A stretch of 64,000 nucleotides of DNA, from contig SFIQ01000003.1 in NCBI GenBank assembly GCA_004555265.1, positions 1 to 64,000 of the forward strand, read 5' to 3'. Shown in pieces: positions 16,330 through 25,278 of the stretch; the stretch's first letter is position 1; every line of letters starts with the position of its first letter. The notes under the pieces were generated by a model. That model was not told the origin of the DNA, did no database searches, and worked only from the letters and a program-made list of their open reading frames with translations. This DNA is from Ruminococcus sp. Lineage in GTDB: Bacteria; Bacillota; Clostridia; Oscillospirales; Acutalibacteraceae. Position numbers and translations under genes: made by a program.

Positions 16330-17454
16330 TTAAAACATCTTACAGTCATTTACAAACATTTCATCCAACCTCTGCAAAGCCAAACGACTGTCGTACCTGT
16401 CGGAAAAATCAATCGACTGTATGGCTTCTGCGACGGCTTCGGGGCTGTCTCCGTCATAAAAATACAGCAAATCGGCAACCTTTGAGGTTTCAATCGCCTT
16501 GATACGCACGGAAACCACACGCAAGCCATTGGAAAGGTAGGAAAGCACCTTTGAGGGGAACGAAGTTGCGTTAAACGCCGCCGCAGAGCTTTGTGTGGCA
16601 AAGCCAATTTGACAGCTTTGCAAAAACTGCAAATATTCGTCACCGCTTTTTTTGCCGTCAAAGGTGACGGTACATTCGGTTTTGTCGGATACTTCGGCAA
16701 TCTGTGTTTGTATGTTTTCTATATCCTCCGCTCTGCCGAAGCCGATAATATGAATATGATAGTTCGAGGGCAAAAACTCTGCCGCCGCAATCGCCGTGCC
16801 GGCCCCCTTGCGCGGCTCCAATACACCGGCATACACACAATGAATTTTACCGTCGTCAAAAAGTGGTGTAAAGGATTTCGGATTTTCGTATGTTCCGTAA
16901 ATCACCGCTTCGGGTTTTCCGTTCAAATTCACTTTTTGACTTAAAAGTTCAGTAGGGAACAAATAACTGTCGGCACATTGAAAGAAAGCAAGTTCTTTTT
17001 CTTTTGCTTTTTCGTCGCCGATTACATCACCGTAAATCTCTTCTACATCCAAGCAAATTTTGCAGTTTATTTTGCTGCGTAACGCCTTTACCAAATCCAT
17101 ATAACCGAGAGAATGGTATACAAGCAAAATATCATCTTCCGTTACATTTGTCAAAAGATAAGATTTTAACTGCTTTTTAAGAAAGCGTCGTGCCAAAACA
17201 CGCTGCACGGCATTCCCCGCCGGTTTTGCGTCAAACAGGCGCAAGGTTAAATTTTCACCGAGCTGCGTGACACTGCCCGAGCAAAAGTTTTTACCGCAGG
17301 TACCTGCCGCGGAAACGATTTCCACCATATATCCCGCTTTGACAAAGGACTTTGCGATATAATCGGATTTTGTTGCCGCAGACAGCACAAAATTTCGTTT
17401 TTGCGCAGCGTGTTCGGGAATATCGAAATAACAAAGATAGTATATTTTTTTCAA
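16330..17454 (-). CDS. Glycosyltransferase, GT4-like
   Basis: 374 residues with GT-B layout. The N-terminal half has an incoming-acceptor domain (SDYIAKSFVKAGYMVEIVSA), and the C-terminal half has CVYAGVLEPRKGAGTAIAAA (about residue 207), HIIGFGRAED and a short glutamate-containing region SFPSKVLSYLSNGLRVVSV (about 303-321) in the donor site. The match to GT4 is general and the sugar is unknown. It starts at TTG with GGAG 9 bp upstream. It follows the three EpsG genes in the operon. Confidence 0.7.
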   Translation of the reverse strand: MKKIYYLCYFDIPEHAAQKRNFVLSAATKSDYIAKSFVKAGYMVEIVSAAGTCGKNFCSGSVTQLGENLTLRLFDAKPAGNAVQRVLARRFLKKQLKSYLLTNVTEDDILLVYHSLGYMDLVKALRSKINCKICLDVEEIYGDVIGDEKAKEKELAFFQCADSYLFPTELLSQKVNLNGKPEAVIYGTYENPKSFTPLFDDGKIHCVYAGVLEPRKGAGTAIAAAEFLPSNYHIHIIGFGRAEDIENIQTQIAEVSDKTECTVTFDGKKSGDEYLQFLQSCQIGFATQSSAAAFNATSFPSKVLSYLSNGLRVVSVRIKAIETSKVADLLYFYDGDSPEAVAEAIQSIDFSDRYDSRLALQRLDEMFVNDCKMF

Positions 17455-17469
17455 GCGCGCAACTCCTCT

Positions 17470-18522
17470 CTATTGCCAGAAGAATACATATTCATAATTG
17501 TAAACGCTACTTGCCGAGAACAATATCACAAGCATCAGCGTGTAGATAACCGCACCTGTTTTTTTATCGAACGCCCGCACAATTTCGGGCACGGAGAGCA
17601 TTAAAAACAACGAATAATACTGCACCACGCGCATTGCCGTGGGGTTAACGAATACCAACGGCAAAAACAAAAGTCCCATAAACAATGCGTTATAGTACAT
17701 TTTGTAATGCGGGCACTTTTCACGAATGTATTTTAATAAAATCAACATAACCACCGTAACGGCAATATACATAAAGGTAAAGCCGTACGCACCGCGGTTT
17801 TCAATTTCATCGTATTCATAGCCAACCAGATACCCTAACACGCGGAAAATTTGGTCGTTATACAGAAACAAAATCGGCGTTGTGCAAAACACTGCCAAAA
17901 TACTTTTTTTATTGACAGGAATTCGGGACAGAACGTAAAACGGCAAAAAGCAGATGGCGGATTTGTGCACGGTAAACGCCACAAGCACCACCAACAAAAA
18001 CGGCAGGAATTTCCGTTTTTCGATAAGCCTTGTCCCGATAAAAACCACCAACACCGTGGCAACTGTCTGCCGCAAGCCTGTTAACGCATAAAAGCCGAAC
18101 AAAAAGGAGGAGAAAATCAGGTAACTCATACAAGGCTCGGAGGAATAACGGTAAATCCAAAACGCCAAGCCGATAAAAAACACCGCCGCGACAACGACCA
18201 AATATACTTGATAATTGTCGGTGAATATCTGCACGATTTTTTCAAACACGGCGTAGCCGGGGTCTTTGCCCTCTTCATTGACATACACCACATAGAAGTT
18301 TTCAAACAATGCACTCCACGGTGTTGAAAGCGTGTGTTCAAAACGTCTGCGGTAAGAAAGCGTATCCGCACCGACCGACAGCCCGCGAAGCCCCGAAATC
18401 AAAATCCAGTTTATACTCATGAGGGCGATATATAGTTTTCGTTTTTGCGCATTGGGGCTCACGGCAAGCAAAATAAATCCCCAAAGCATGGTAAACAAGA
18501 TATTGATGACGAAAATGTTCAT
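17470..18522 (-). CDS. EpsG/Wzy-like polymerase, copy A of three
   Basis: 350 residues with about ten hydrophobic helices of the EpsG/O-antigen-polymerase type. Family landmarks are SGLRGLSVGADTLSY (about residue 43), the periplasmic-side EEGKDPGYAVFEK (about 83-95), LTGLRQTVATVLV (about 148) and FTVHKSAICFLPFY (about 181). A long conserved FMGLLFLPLVFVNPTAMR lies near residue 290. It shares exact length and ungapped alignment with the next two genes. It would join repeat units outside the membrane. A 15-bp spacer separates it from copy B. Confidence 0.85.
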   Translation of the reverse strand: MNIFVINILFTMLWGFILLAVSPNAQKRKLYIALMSINWILISGLRGLSVGADTLSYRRRFEHTLSTPWSALFENFYVVYVNEEGKDPGYAVFEKIVQIFTDNYQVYLVVVAAVFFIGLAFWIYRYSSEPCMSYLIFSSFLFGFYALTGLRQTVATVLVVFIGTRLIEKRKFLPFLLVVLVAFTVHKSAICFLPFYVLSRIPVNKKSILAVFCTTPILFLYNDQIFRVLGYLVGYEYDEIENRGAYGFTFMYIAVTVVMLILLKYIREKCPHYKMYYNALFMGLLFLPLVFVNPTAMRVVQYYSLFLMLSVPEIVRAFDKKTGAVIYTLMLVILFSASSVYNYEYVFFWQ

Positions 18523-18537
18523 AGCGTAGTAAATCCT

Positions 18538-19590
18538 TTATTGCCAAAAGAATGAATAGGTATATTGATAGACATTGGTCGCCAGCAGCAATGCCGCAAC
18601 CATTGTCGCATAGACAGGTAAACGCACCTTGCGGCTGAAACACTTTGCAAGCTGCGGCACGGACAACATGAGGAACAAGGAATAATATTGCACCACACGC
18701 ATGGCCGTTGGGTTGACGAACACCAACGGCAAAAACAAAAGCCCCATAAACAGCGCATTATAATACATCCGGTATCTCTCGCACTTGCGGCGGAAAATCG
18801 GCAGGCAAAACACCATAACCACCGTAACGGCAATATACATAAAGGTAAAGCCGTATGCACCGCGGTTTTCAAGCTCGGCATACTCATAGCCCACCAAATA
18901 CCCGAGAAAACGGAAAATTTCCGCATTATAAATAAATACAATCGGTGTGAGAATCGTCATACCGGCAATCGTCTTTTTGTTGACGGGAATCCGCGCCAAA
19001 AAATAGAACGGCAAAAAGCATATCGAGGATTTATGTATGGTAAACGCAACGGCAACAACCAACAAAAAACGCCAAAACTTGCGTTCCTCAATCAATTTTG
19101 TCCCGAGAAATACTACAAGCACCGTAGCAAGCGTTTGCCGCAAGCCCGTTAAGGCATAAAACGCGAATAAAAAGGAAGAAAAAATCAAATAGCTTAAACA
19201 CGGCTCGGCGGAATACTTTTGTATCCACCACGCCATGCCCGCAAAGAAAATCACGGCAACGACCACCAAATAGACCTGATAGTTATCGGTGAATATCTGC
19301 ACGCACTTTTCAAACACGGCGTAGCCCGGGTCTTTGCCCTCCTCATTGACATACACAAGGTAGAAGTTTTCAAACAGCCGTGCCCAAGAGGTATGCGCCG
19401 TTCGCTCGAAACGCCCTTTGTAAACAAGCGTATCCGCGCCGACAGTTAAACCGCGAAGCCCCGAAATAAGCGTCCAGTTTATCGTCATCAAAGCGATGAA
19501 TATTCTTTTTTTTCGCTCTGTCGGCTGTACCACGAAAAGCAGAACGCCCAACAAAAGCGTCAACACGATGTTGATGACGAAAATGTTCAT
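18538..19590 (-). CDS. EpsG/Wzy-like polymerase, copy B of three
   Basis: 350 residues. It aligns with copy A from first to last residue without a gap and is clearly the closer pair: EEGKDPGYAVFEK, QIFTDNYQVYLVVVA and FTFMYIAVTVVM are shared word for word. It ends, like both siblings, in FFWQ. Third-codon-position differences are frequent, so the duplication is not recent. Spacers of 15 bp lie on both sides. It is predicted as an integral membrane polysaccharide polymerase; whether the three copies make different linkages is unknown. Confidence 0.85.
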   Translation of the reverse strand: MNIFVINIVLTLLLGVLLFVVQPTERKKRIFIALMTINWTLISGLRGLTVGADTLVYKGRFERTAHTSWARLFENFYLVYVNEEGKDPGYAVFEKCVQIFTDNYQVYLVVVAVIFFAGMAWWIQKYSAEPCLSYLIFSSFLFAFYALTGLRQTLATVLVVFLGTKLIEERKFWRFLLVVAVAFTIHKSSICFLPFYFLARIPVNKKTIAGMTILTPIVFIYNAEIFRFLGYLVGYEYAELENRGAYGFTFMYIAVTVVMVFCLPIFRRKCERYRMYYNALFMGLLFLPLVFVNPTAMRVVQYYSLFLMLSVPQLAKCFSRKVRLPVYATMVAALLLATNVYQYTYSFFWQ

Positions 19591-19605
19591 AGAAAAGTCC
19601 TTTAC

Positions 19606-20658
19606 TTATTGCCAGAAGAATGCATAAGAATATCGGTAGACATTCGTCATAACCAAAAGCACAACGACCATCACGGTATATACCGGTGTTTGCAGTTTTT
19701 TGCCGAAACAGGAGATAAAACTCGGCATTAACAGCATAATATACAGCGAAAAATACTGTACCACGCGCATTGCGGCAGGATTGACAAACACCAGCGGTAA
19801 AAACAACGCCCCCATAAATAAAGCGTTATAATACAGCTTATAGTCCGGTGTGCGCAATTTTACATACCGAAGCAGCAACAATGCACAGAGTATCACCGCA
19901 AAATACACCGTCGTAAAGCCGTATGCGCCGCGGTTGGCAAATTCATCATATTCATAACCGACCAAACTGCCAAGCAGACGGAAATACTGATTTTTAAAAA
20001 GGAATAAAAACGGAATGATCGATAATACGCCGGCGATATATTTTTTTGTAATGTCAATTTGCGATATAAAATAAAACGGCAAAACGCAAATAGAGGATTT
20101 ATGGATGGTAAACGCAACAAGGGAAATCAACAAAAACGGCCAAAATCGGCGTTCTTTTATGAATTTACCGCCAATAAACACCACAAGCAGTGTTGCCAAT
20201 GTTTGCCGCGTACCCGTCAGCGCGAAAAATGACCACAAAAATGAATCGAAGATGAGCATACTTAAAAGCGGCCGCGTTGAATTTTTATACACCCAAACGG
20301 CAAGCCCTGTAAAAAACAGCACCGCAACAAGCAACAGAAATATCTGAAAGTCCTTGGTAAACAGCTGTACAATTTTTTCAAACACCGCATAGCCCGGGTC
20401 CTTGCCCTCCTCGTCCACATACACGAGGTAGAAATTATCGAACAACTGATTCCACGGTGTTTTCATCGTGGTATCAAATTTTCGCTGGTAACTGAACATA
20501 TCCGGGCTGACGGACATCCCGCGAAGCCCCGATATCAGTACCCATTGTATGCTCGTCAGTGCACAAAAGATTTTTTTACCCCTATCCCCTCGAAACACGC
20601 CTAAAAAAATCATGCCCCACACGAAGGTCAAAAGGATATTCACAACATAAATGTTCAT
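19606..20658 (-). CDS. EpsG/Wzy-like polymerase, copy C of three
   Basis: 350 residues, the most diverged of the three. It keeps the length, the helix pattern and the motifs SGLRGMSVSPDMFSY, EEGKDPGYAVFEK, LTGTRQTLATLLV, FTIHKSSICVLPFY and FLPLVFVNPAAMR. Differences cluster in the loops (for example FTKDFQIFLLLVA against FTDNYQVYLVVVA). It is the first of the trio in transcription order and starts 13 bp after a GT4 gene. Same predicted role: repeat-unit polymerisation. Confidence 0.85.
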   Translation of the reverse strand: MNIYVVNILLTFVWGMIFLGVFRGDRGKKIFCALTSIQWVLISGLRGMSVSPDMFSYQRKFDTTMKTPWNQLFDNFYLVYVDEEGKDPGYAVFEKIVQLFTKDFQIFLLLVAVLFFTGLAVWVYKNSTRPLLSMLIFDSFLWSFFALTGTRQTLATLLVVFIGGKFIKERRFWPFLLISLVAFTIHKSSICVLPFYFISQIDITKKYIAGVLSIIPFLFLFKNQYFRLLGSLVGYEYDEFANRGAYGFTTVYFAVILCALLLLRYVKLRTPDYKLYYNALFMGALFLPLVFVNPAAMRVVQYFSLYIMLLMPSFISCFGKKLQTPVYTVMVVVLLVMTNVYRYSYAFFWQ

Positions 20659-20671
20659 AGAAAATCCTTAT

Positions 20672-21889
20672 TTACTCAGCCTTACAAGCCTCTAATTCTT
20701 GATAAATCTCAATAAACTCCCGCGTCAGCTTTTTACGGCTGAAATTTTCATTGGCAAAGCGTACACAAGCATCGCTGTACTGCGCCTTGCCGTTTTTTTG
20801 TATCTCGTTGACGGCACGGAAAATGCCGTCCTTGTCCTCTTTTTCCACCACAACGCCGCAGTTCTCCCCCACAAGTTCGGGGCAGGCGGTGGAATTATAG
20901 CAAATGACAGGCGTGCCGCAGGCAAGCGCCTCGGCACTCACTTTGCCGAAGGTTTCCTGATAAGAAAAGGTCACGAACACATCGGCAAGGGAATAAAACT
21001 CTGCCAGTTCCTCTTGGCTGTTGGTTTTGCCCACGCAAAGCACATTGTCGGGCAATTCCACATCGGGCGCGGGGTTTCCCACTAACAAAATTTGCTTTTC
21101 GGGCGAAATTTTCGTTGCCAAATCTAAAAATCTGTCAAGGCCCTTTGCATTGCCCCATTGCTCGGCAACGCCCAAAATCACAAATTTATCGGTAAGCCCC
21201 AATTCGGCGCGTTTTTGCGCGCTGTCCACAGGGCGGAACTTGTCCAGGTCAATCCAAAGGTAAACGCGCTGTATGATTTTTGCGTTTTTCGCGATGGGTG
21301 AACGGCGGCATTCGTTGGTCACCCAATCGGAAATGCCCACAATCGCCAATCTCGGAATGCTTTGAAAAAGCCGAATACGGTCCTTGTGCATTTCTTCGGT
21401 GCGGTCGAGAAACCAACTGTTATTGCCCTCGTGAATTTGAGGGCAGTTGCCGCAAAGCGTTTCCCATTTATAACAGCCTTGCGTGGTATAATGCATACAC
21501 TTGCCGGTAAAAAACCAACAGTCATGCAGCATAATGACCGTTGCAATGTCATTTTTTGCCAAATATGCAAGCAACATCGGCAAATGGATATAATTGGCGT
21601 GGAGATTGTGCAGATGCACTACATCGGGTTTCACTTCGTCGATATAGGCTATCAGTTTTTTTGTATTGCCTTTGGAAAAATAGCCCTGTTTACCCGAAAG
21701 GCGGGAAAAAAGCCCATGGAGTTTTATGGATTTTTCGTCGCCGATTGGATACACATTTTCACAGCCGTAGGTGCGTGAACAGGCGCAGTACGACTCCACG
21801 CCGCTTTGGTTTAAATCCTCGTTTAATTCCATTAGACTTCTGCCGGTACTGCCCAGCTTATAAACGGCGTTGATATGTAAAACCTTCAA
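20672..21889 (-). CDS. Glycosyltransferase family 4
   Basis: 405 residues, GT-B fold. It opens KVLHINAVYKLGSTGRSLME and has VVHLHNLHANYIHLP (about residue 87), TVIMLHDCWFFTGKC and four nearby cysteines in the acceptor domain. The donor half has FVILGVAEQWGNAKGLDRFL (about residue 217) and the EX7E region VSAEALACGTPVICYN (about 322). The start is TTG 21889, because GGGGAG of the upstream gene's end lies 8-9 bp before it. Reading further upstream gives only sequence overlapping the neighbouring gene. It probably adds one sugar of the repeat unit. Confidence 0.85.
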   Translation of the reverse strand: MKVLHINAVYKLGSTGRSLMELNEDLNQSGVESYCACSRTYGCENVYPIGDEKSIKLHGLFSRLSGKQGYFSKGNTKKLIAYIDEVKPDVVHLHNLHANYIHLPMLLAYLAKNDIATVIMLHDCWFFTGKCMHYTTQGCYKWETLCGNCPQIHEGNNSWFLDRTEEMHKDRIRLFQSIPRLAIVGISDWVTNECRRSPIAKNAKIIQRVYLWIDLDKFRPVDSAQKRAELGLTDKFVILGVAEQWGNAKGLDRFLDLATKISPEKQILLVGNPAPDVELPDNVLCVGKTNSQEELAEFYSLADVFVTFSYQETFGKVSAEALACGTPVICYNSTACPELVGENCGVVVEKEDKDGIFRAVNEIQKNGKAQYSDACVRFANENFSRKKLTREFIEIYQELEACKAE

Positions 21890-21894
21890 TCTAT

Positions 21895-23175
21895 TCACTC
21901 CCCTATGGCATTTTTTAAGTCCGCCAGCAAATTTTCCTGCATCACGCTTCGTTCGTGGTGCGCTTTGCCGCTTTGCCACGCTTTTTCGGCGTAAATTCCC
22001 AAAAGCGCAGGTGTATCTTGCAATTCCGACAGCCGTTTTGAAATCTCCGACGGCGCAGTCGCCACGGCGGCACAATCATTATCTATAAAATACTGTATGG
22101 ACGCGCAGGTATCACTGCCTATCGCCAAAATACAGCGGTTCGAGGCGATATAATCCACAATTTTGGTGGAGAAGGATTGGTGCACGGCGAGCCGTTCTTT
22201 TAAATCAAATGCTTCGGCGTGTACCAAAATATCCGCATCCGCTTGAATTGCACGGATTTTCGCATAGGATACGGGCGGGTGCAACGCCACACCGCCGCCG
22301 TTTAACAGTTCTTTCACCTTGTCCGCAAGGGGCGTAGAGGTGTAAATGTCCAATGTAAAGGCGTTTCCCTTGTCATTCAGTGCGCGCACGCTTTCCGAGA
22401 GTGCACACAAAATTTTTCCGCGCCCTGCACTGACATTGCCCGCATACACGAGTTTTAACGGCGTTTCGGGCGTTTTGAATGCGGGTTTGTTTTCGTCGGC
22501 AAAGGAAGCGCACTTTGTAAGCACCTTGAACTTGTCGCCGAAAATTGCCGCATATTCACGCCGCTGAGTTTCGGAAATAACATATACCGTTTTGCACCAC
22601 GAAAAGACCTTTTTCATTTTCGGGCGTAAGATCAGGCGGTCAATCCAGAAAAACGGCGACAGCGAAAACTGCTTTAAAGTATAGACATCGTCGGAAACAT
22701 AGCCGACAGCGGGAATACCGAAATGCTTTAAAATAAAGCGGTTGATGTCGTGGAGATAATGGGAATAGTAGACGGGAATAAACAGCAAATCGGGCTTGAA
22801 ATCGTCCAAAAAATCAAGAAGTGCTTGTGATTTCCACTTGCCCGTTTTCCAAATCATCGCCCGTGCCCAATACATGGGAATACTTTTGTGGCGTTTGATT
22901 TTGTTAAACGCCGCTTCGTCATGGTCGGCGGGCGTTTCCGCCTCGTCCTCCTCGAACACTTCCTGCCCCGATGGGGTGTGTTTCAAAATGCTTTTGAGAA
23001 TGGATTTTTCGGTAATTTGAAAAAACCGTGTTGCCGCCTTTGTTTGCGGCTTGCCGTATTTGCAGTAAATATTGGCGATTTCCAAATCGGGAATCCCCTC
23101 AAAAATATTGGAAAAGGAATTGCCGAAGCTGTTGTCACTGCGCCACGGCGAGTTGGATACAATTAAAATTCTCAT
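21895..23175 (-). CDS. Glycosyltransferase, GT4-like (FucNAc-transferase-like layout)
   Basis: 426 residues. The N-terminus MRILIVSNSPWRSDNSFGNS and LLFIPVYYSHYLHDIN (about residue 136) resemble GT4 enzymes of amino-sugar capsules. The C-terminal half has LVYAGNVSAGRGKILCAL (about residue 245), VSYAKIRAIQADADILVHAE and STKIVDYIASNRCILAIGS (about 345-365), the donor-site region. The start at 23175 follows GAGGGGC; a GTG at 23187 lacks a spaced ribosome site. The acceptor and donor are not determined; the title comparison is a loose guess. Confidence 0.65.
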   Translation of the reverse strand: MRILIVSNSPWRSDNSFGNSFSNIFEGIPDLEIANIYCKYGKPQTKAATRFFQITEKSILKSILKHTPSGQEVFEEDEAETPADHDEAAFNKIKRHKSIPMYWARAMIWKTGKWKSQALLDFLDDFKPDLLFIPVYYSHYLHDINRFILKHFGIPAVGYVSDDVYTLKQFSLSPFFWIDRLILRPKMKKVFSWCKTVYVISETQRREYAAIFGDKFKVLTKCASFADENKPAFKTPETPLKLVYAGNVSAGRGKILCALSESVRALNDKGNAFTLDIYTSTPLADKVKELLNGGGVALHPPVSYAKIRAIQADADILVHAEAFDLKERLAVHQSFSTKIVDYIASNRCILAIGSDTCASIQYFIDNDCAAVATAPSEISKRLSELQDTPALLGIYAEKAWQSGKAHHERSVMQENLLADLKNAIGE

Positions 23176-23183
23176 TTTGCCCC

Positions 23184-24218
23184 TCACACCGTGTTGATTT
23201 TTGCGGCGATAAACGCCAAAAAGCAGGTCAGCCTGTAAAGCTTTGCCCGAATGAGTTTTAAGGACAGCCCCATATACATCCGCTGGAATTTGCCCTCAAA
23301 AAAGGGCGTTGCCGCGCCGTTTTGCAGGCAAGCCTGAAAACGGGGGTGGCGAAACATTTCGGTGCACTTTTTGCGCCGTGCTTTGTAAGCGGTATGTTTG
23401 TCACCCATCACATTGATGGCAAAAATCAGCAAATTGCGGTACAACAGCGTTTCGCGCCGTCCGGGGATATGGTCTTTGTATTTATCCGTGTCAAGAGAAG
23501 CGATAAACGCTTCTACTTGTTCGTCCATTTCCAGCACCGTATCGAAGAAATTCTCATAATAGGACGAAGAAATACTGCCCGCGCGCTTTAAATTGTAAAG
23601 GGAGGGCTTTTCATACAGGGAAATTTTCTCCGCCGCCGCAAAAAAGTCGAGATTAAAAAAGAAATCCTCGGAAATGCGCCCCGCAAGGTAGCGAATGTTC
23701 GCTTTCTTTATCAAATCCAAATTATAAAGCACGGCGGTGGAACGGCGGGCACGCCCTTTGCCGATAAGCACCTCTAAGGCGAACACCTTGGGGTCGGGGG
23801 AAAACATTTCTTTTGTGAAATGTCGGGCGGTCGTATCATTTTCGCCGTTTTCAAATACTTTTATGTAACTACCCGGGAACACGGCGTCGCTTTGCTCGTT
23901 TTCGATAATCTCCACCATATCCGCTACGGCGGTATCACTCAAAGCATCGTCCGAGTCTAAAAACACGATATATTTGCCTGTCGCTTTTTCAATCCCCGCA
24001 TTTCGAGCCGTGGAAAGACCGCCGTTTTCCTTATGGATAACGGTGATATTTTCGTGTTCTGCCGCCAATGCGTCGCACATGGCGGGTGCGTTATCGGGCG
24101 AGCCGTCGTCCACCAAAATAATTTCCAGCGGCTTGTACGTTTGGCGTATGACCGACGAAACGCATTTTTGCAGGTATTTTTCGGTTTTATAGACAGGGAT
24201 AACAACACTGACAAGCAT
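23184..24218 (-). CDS. Glycosyltransferase family 2
   Basis: 344 residues. GT2 catalytic motifs: VSVVIPVYKTEKYLQKCV, ILVDDGSPDNA (about residue 34), GLSTARNAGIEKATGKY and VFLDSDDALSD (about 87-97). A middle segment SEDFFFNLDFFAAAEKI (about residue 182), with the ED pair, resembles the acceptor-base region of capsule GT2 enzymes. The basic amphipathic C-terminus suggests membrane association. It is 4 bp downstream of another GT2 gene of similar length, possibly an old duplication. Confidence 0.85.
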   Translation of the reverse strand: MLVSVVIPVYKTEKYLQKCVSSVIRQTYKPLEIILVDDGSPDNAPAMCDALAAEHENITVIHKENGGLSTARNAGIEKATGKYIVFLDSDDALSDTAVADMVEIIENEQSDAVFPGSYIKVFENGENDTTARHFTKEMFSPDPKVFALEVLIGKGRARRSTAVLYNLDLIKKANIRYLAGRISEDFFFNLDFFAAAEKISLYEKPSLYNLKRAGSISSSYYENFFDTVLEMDEQVEAFIASLDTDKYKDHIPGRRETLLYRNLLIFAINVMGDKHTAYKARRKKCTEMFRHPRFQACLQNGAATPFFEGKFQRMYMGLSLKLIRAKLYRLTCFLAFIAAKINTV

Positions 24219-24222
24219 CTTT

Positions 24223-25278
24223 TTACATACCTCTTTGCTTATTCATAATTTTACGCATAACCACGGTCATTTGGTAAAATGCGGTGTACATTTTGTGCTT
24301 TGCAAAGAAAAACAGCGGACGAAAATGCACGGGAAGTGCGTTTATATTAAAATGCGCAAACGCCTCTTTGTAAATGGGTTGGTCGAGTGCCGCATGGACC
24401 TCTTCCATACCCTCTTTTTTATTGCCCGTGCGGTAGGCATTGCCGCCGATGGGGATTATGGAAAAGCAAACACGGGAATAGAAGGCGTCCCACAAGTTTT
24501 GCAGGTTGTTGTTTTCAATAAATGCCCGCATATTGTCGAACTGCACAAGCCACAAATCCAGCGTACCTTTACGGTAGCCCGCCGTTTGTGAACCCGTGTT
24601 GGTGCGGCGGTAATAATAAATCGGCTCGTCAAAATACACCGCCGTATCGCAATAAAATGCGTACCGCAAAATGTATTCGAGACAGTCGGAATAAATTTCC
24701 TTGCGGCTGATCCAATAAATATCGTGTGCACGGACAATGGAGGTTTTGTAAAGTTTTGCCGTGTCGGTAAGCAAAGAATCCACATTCCCCGGCGTTTTTA
24801 AGCGCTCGCCTGTTAAGCCCATAACATATTCCAAGAGGCGGTTTTTTATGCCGTCCTTGTCAAAGAAAATTTCTTTTTCGGGCAAGGGGTGTTTTATAGA
24901 AGTACCGCTTGTGGAAACCTTGTAGTATGCGCCCAAAACGAAATCGGCATTGTGCTTTTCGTGCTGTGCCCATAGGTTTTCGCAGGCGTCGTCGGGCAGC
25001 CAATCGTCACTTTCCAAAAAGGTGAAATAGTCGGCAGTCACCGCCTTTATGCCGGCATTGCGTGCGTCGCACACACCGCCGTTGGGCTTATGCACCACCT
25101 TTACACGGCTGTCCTTTGCTGCATATTCGTCGCAAATGGCGGGGCTTCGGTCCGTTGCGCCGTCATCGACCAAAATGATTTCCAAATCCGAAAGGGTTTG
25201 TGTAAGCACGCTGTCAATACATTCGTGCAGGTACTCCTCTGCGTTGTAAATCGGAATAATGACACTCATTTTTGCCAT
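24223..25278 (-). CDS. Glycosyltransferase family 2
   Basis: 351 residues. MSVIIPIYNAEEYLHECID, ILVDDGATDRSPAICDEYAA (about residue 35) and GVCDARNAGIKAVTADY are present. The metal site FLESDDW (about 91) has a glutamate in place of the first aspartate of DSDD. GT2 members with that variation are known, but it may affect the metal site. The C-terminal region has YYYRRTNTGSQ (about 222), typical for capsule GT2 enzymes. The start overlaps the epimerase stop by one base (TAATG). Confidence 0.85.
   Translation of the reverse strand: MAKMSVIIPIYNAEEYLHECIDSVLTQTLSDLEIILVDDGATDRSPAICDEYAAKDSRVKVVHKPNGGVCDARNAGIKAVTADYFTFLESDDWLPDDACENLWAQHEKHNADFVLGAYYKVSTSGTSIKHPLPEKEIFFDKDGIKNRLLEYVMGLTGERLKTPGNVDSLLTDTAKLYKTSIVRAHDIYWISRKEIYSDCLEYILRYAFYCDTAVYFDEPIYYYRRTNTGSQTAGYRKGTLDLWLVQFDNMRAFIENNNLQNLWDAFYSRVCFSIIPIGGNAYRTGNKKEGMEEVHAALDQPIYKEAFAHFNINALPVHFRPLFFFAKHKMYTAFYQMTVVMRKIMNKQRGM

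Noticed and set aside
17470..20658. Triplicated EpsG genes as an assembly artefact
   Set aside because: The copies differ at many amino acid and silent positions and in loops, so they cannot be a repeated read of one gene.
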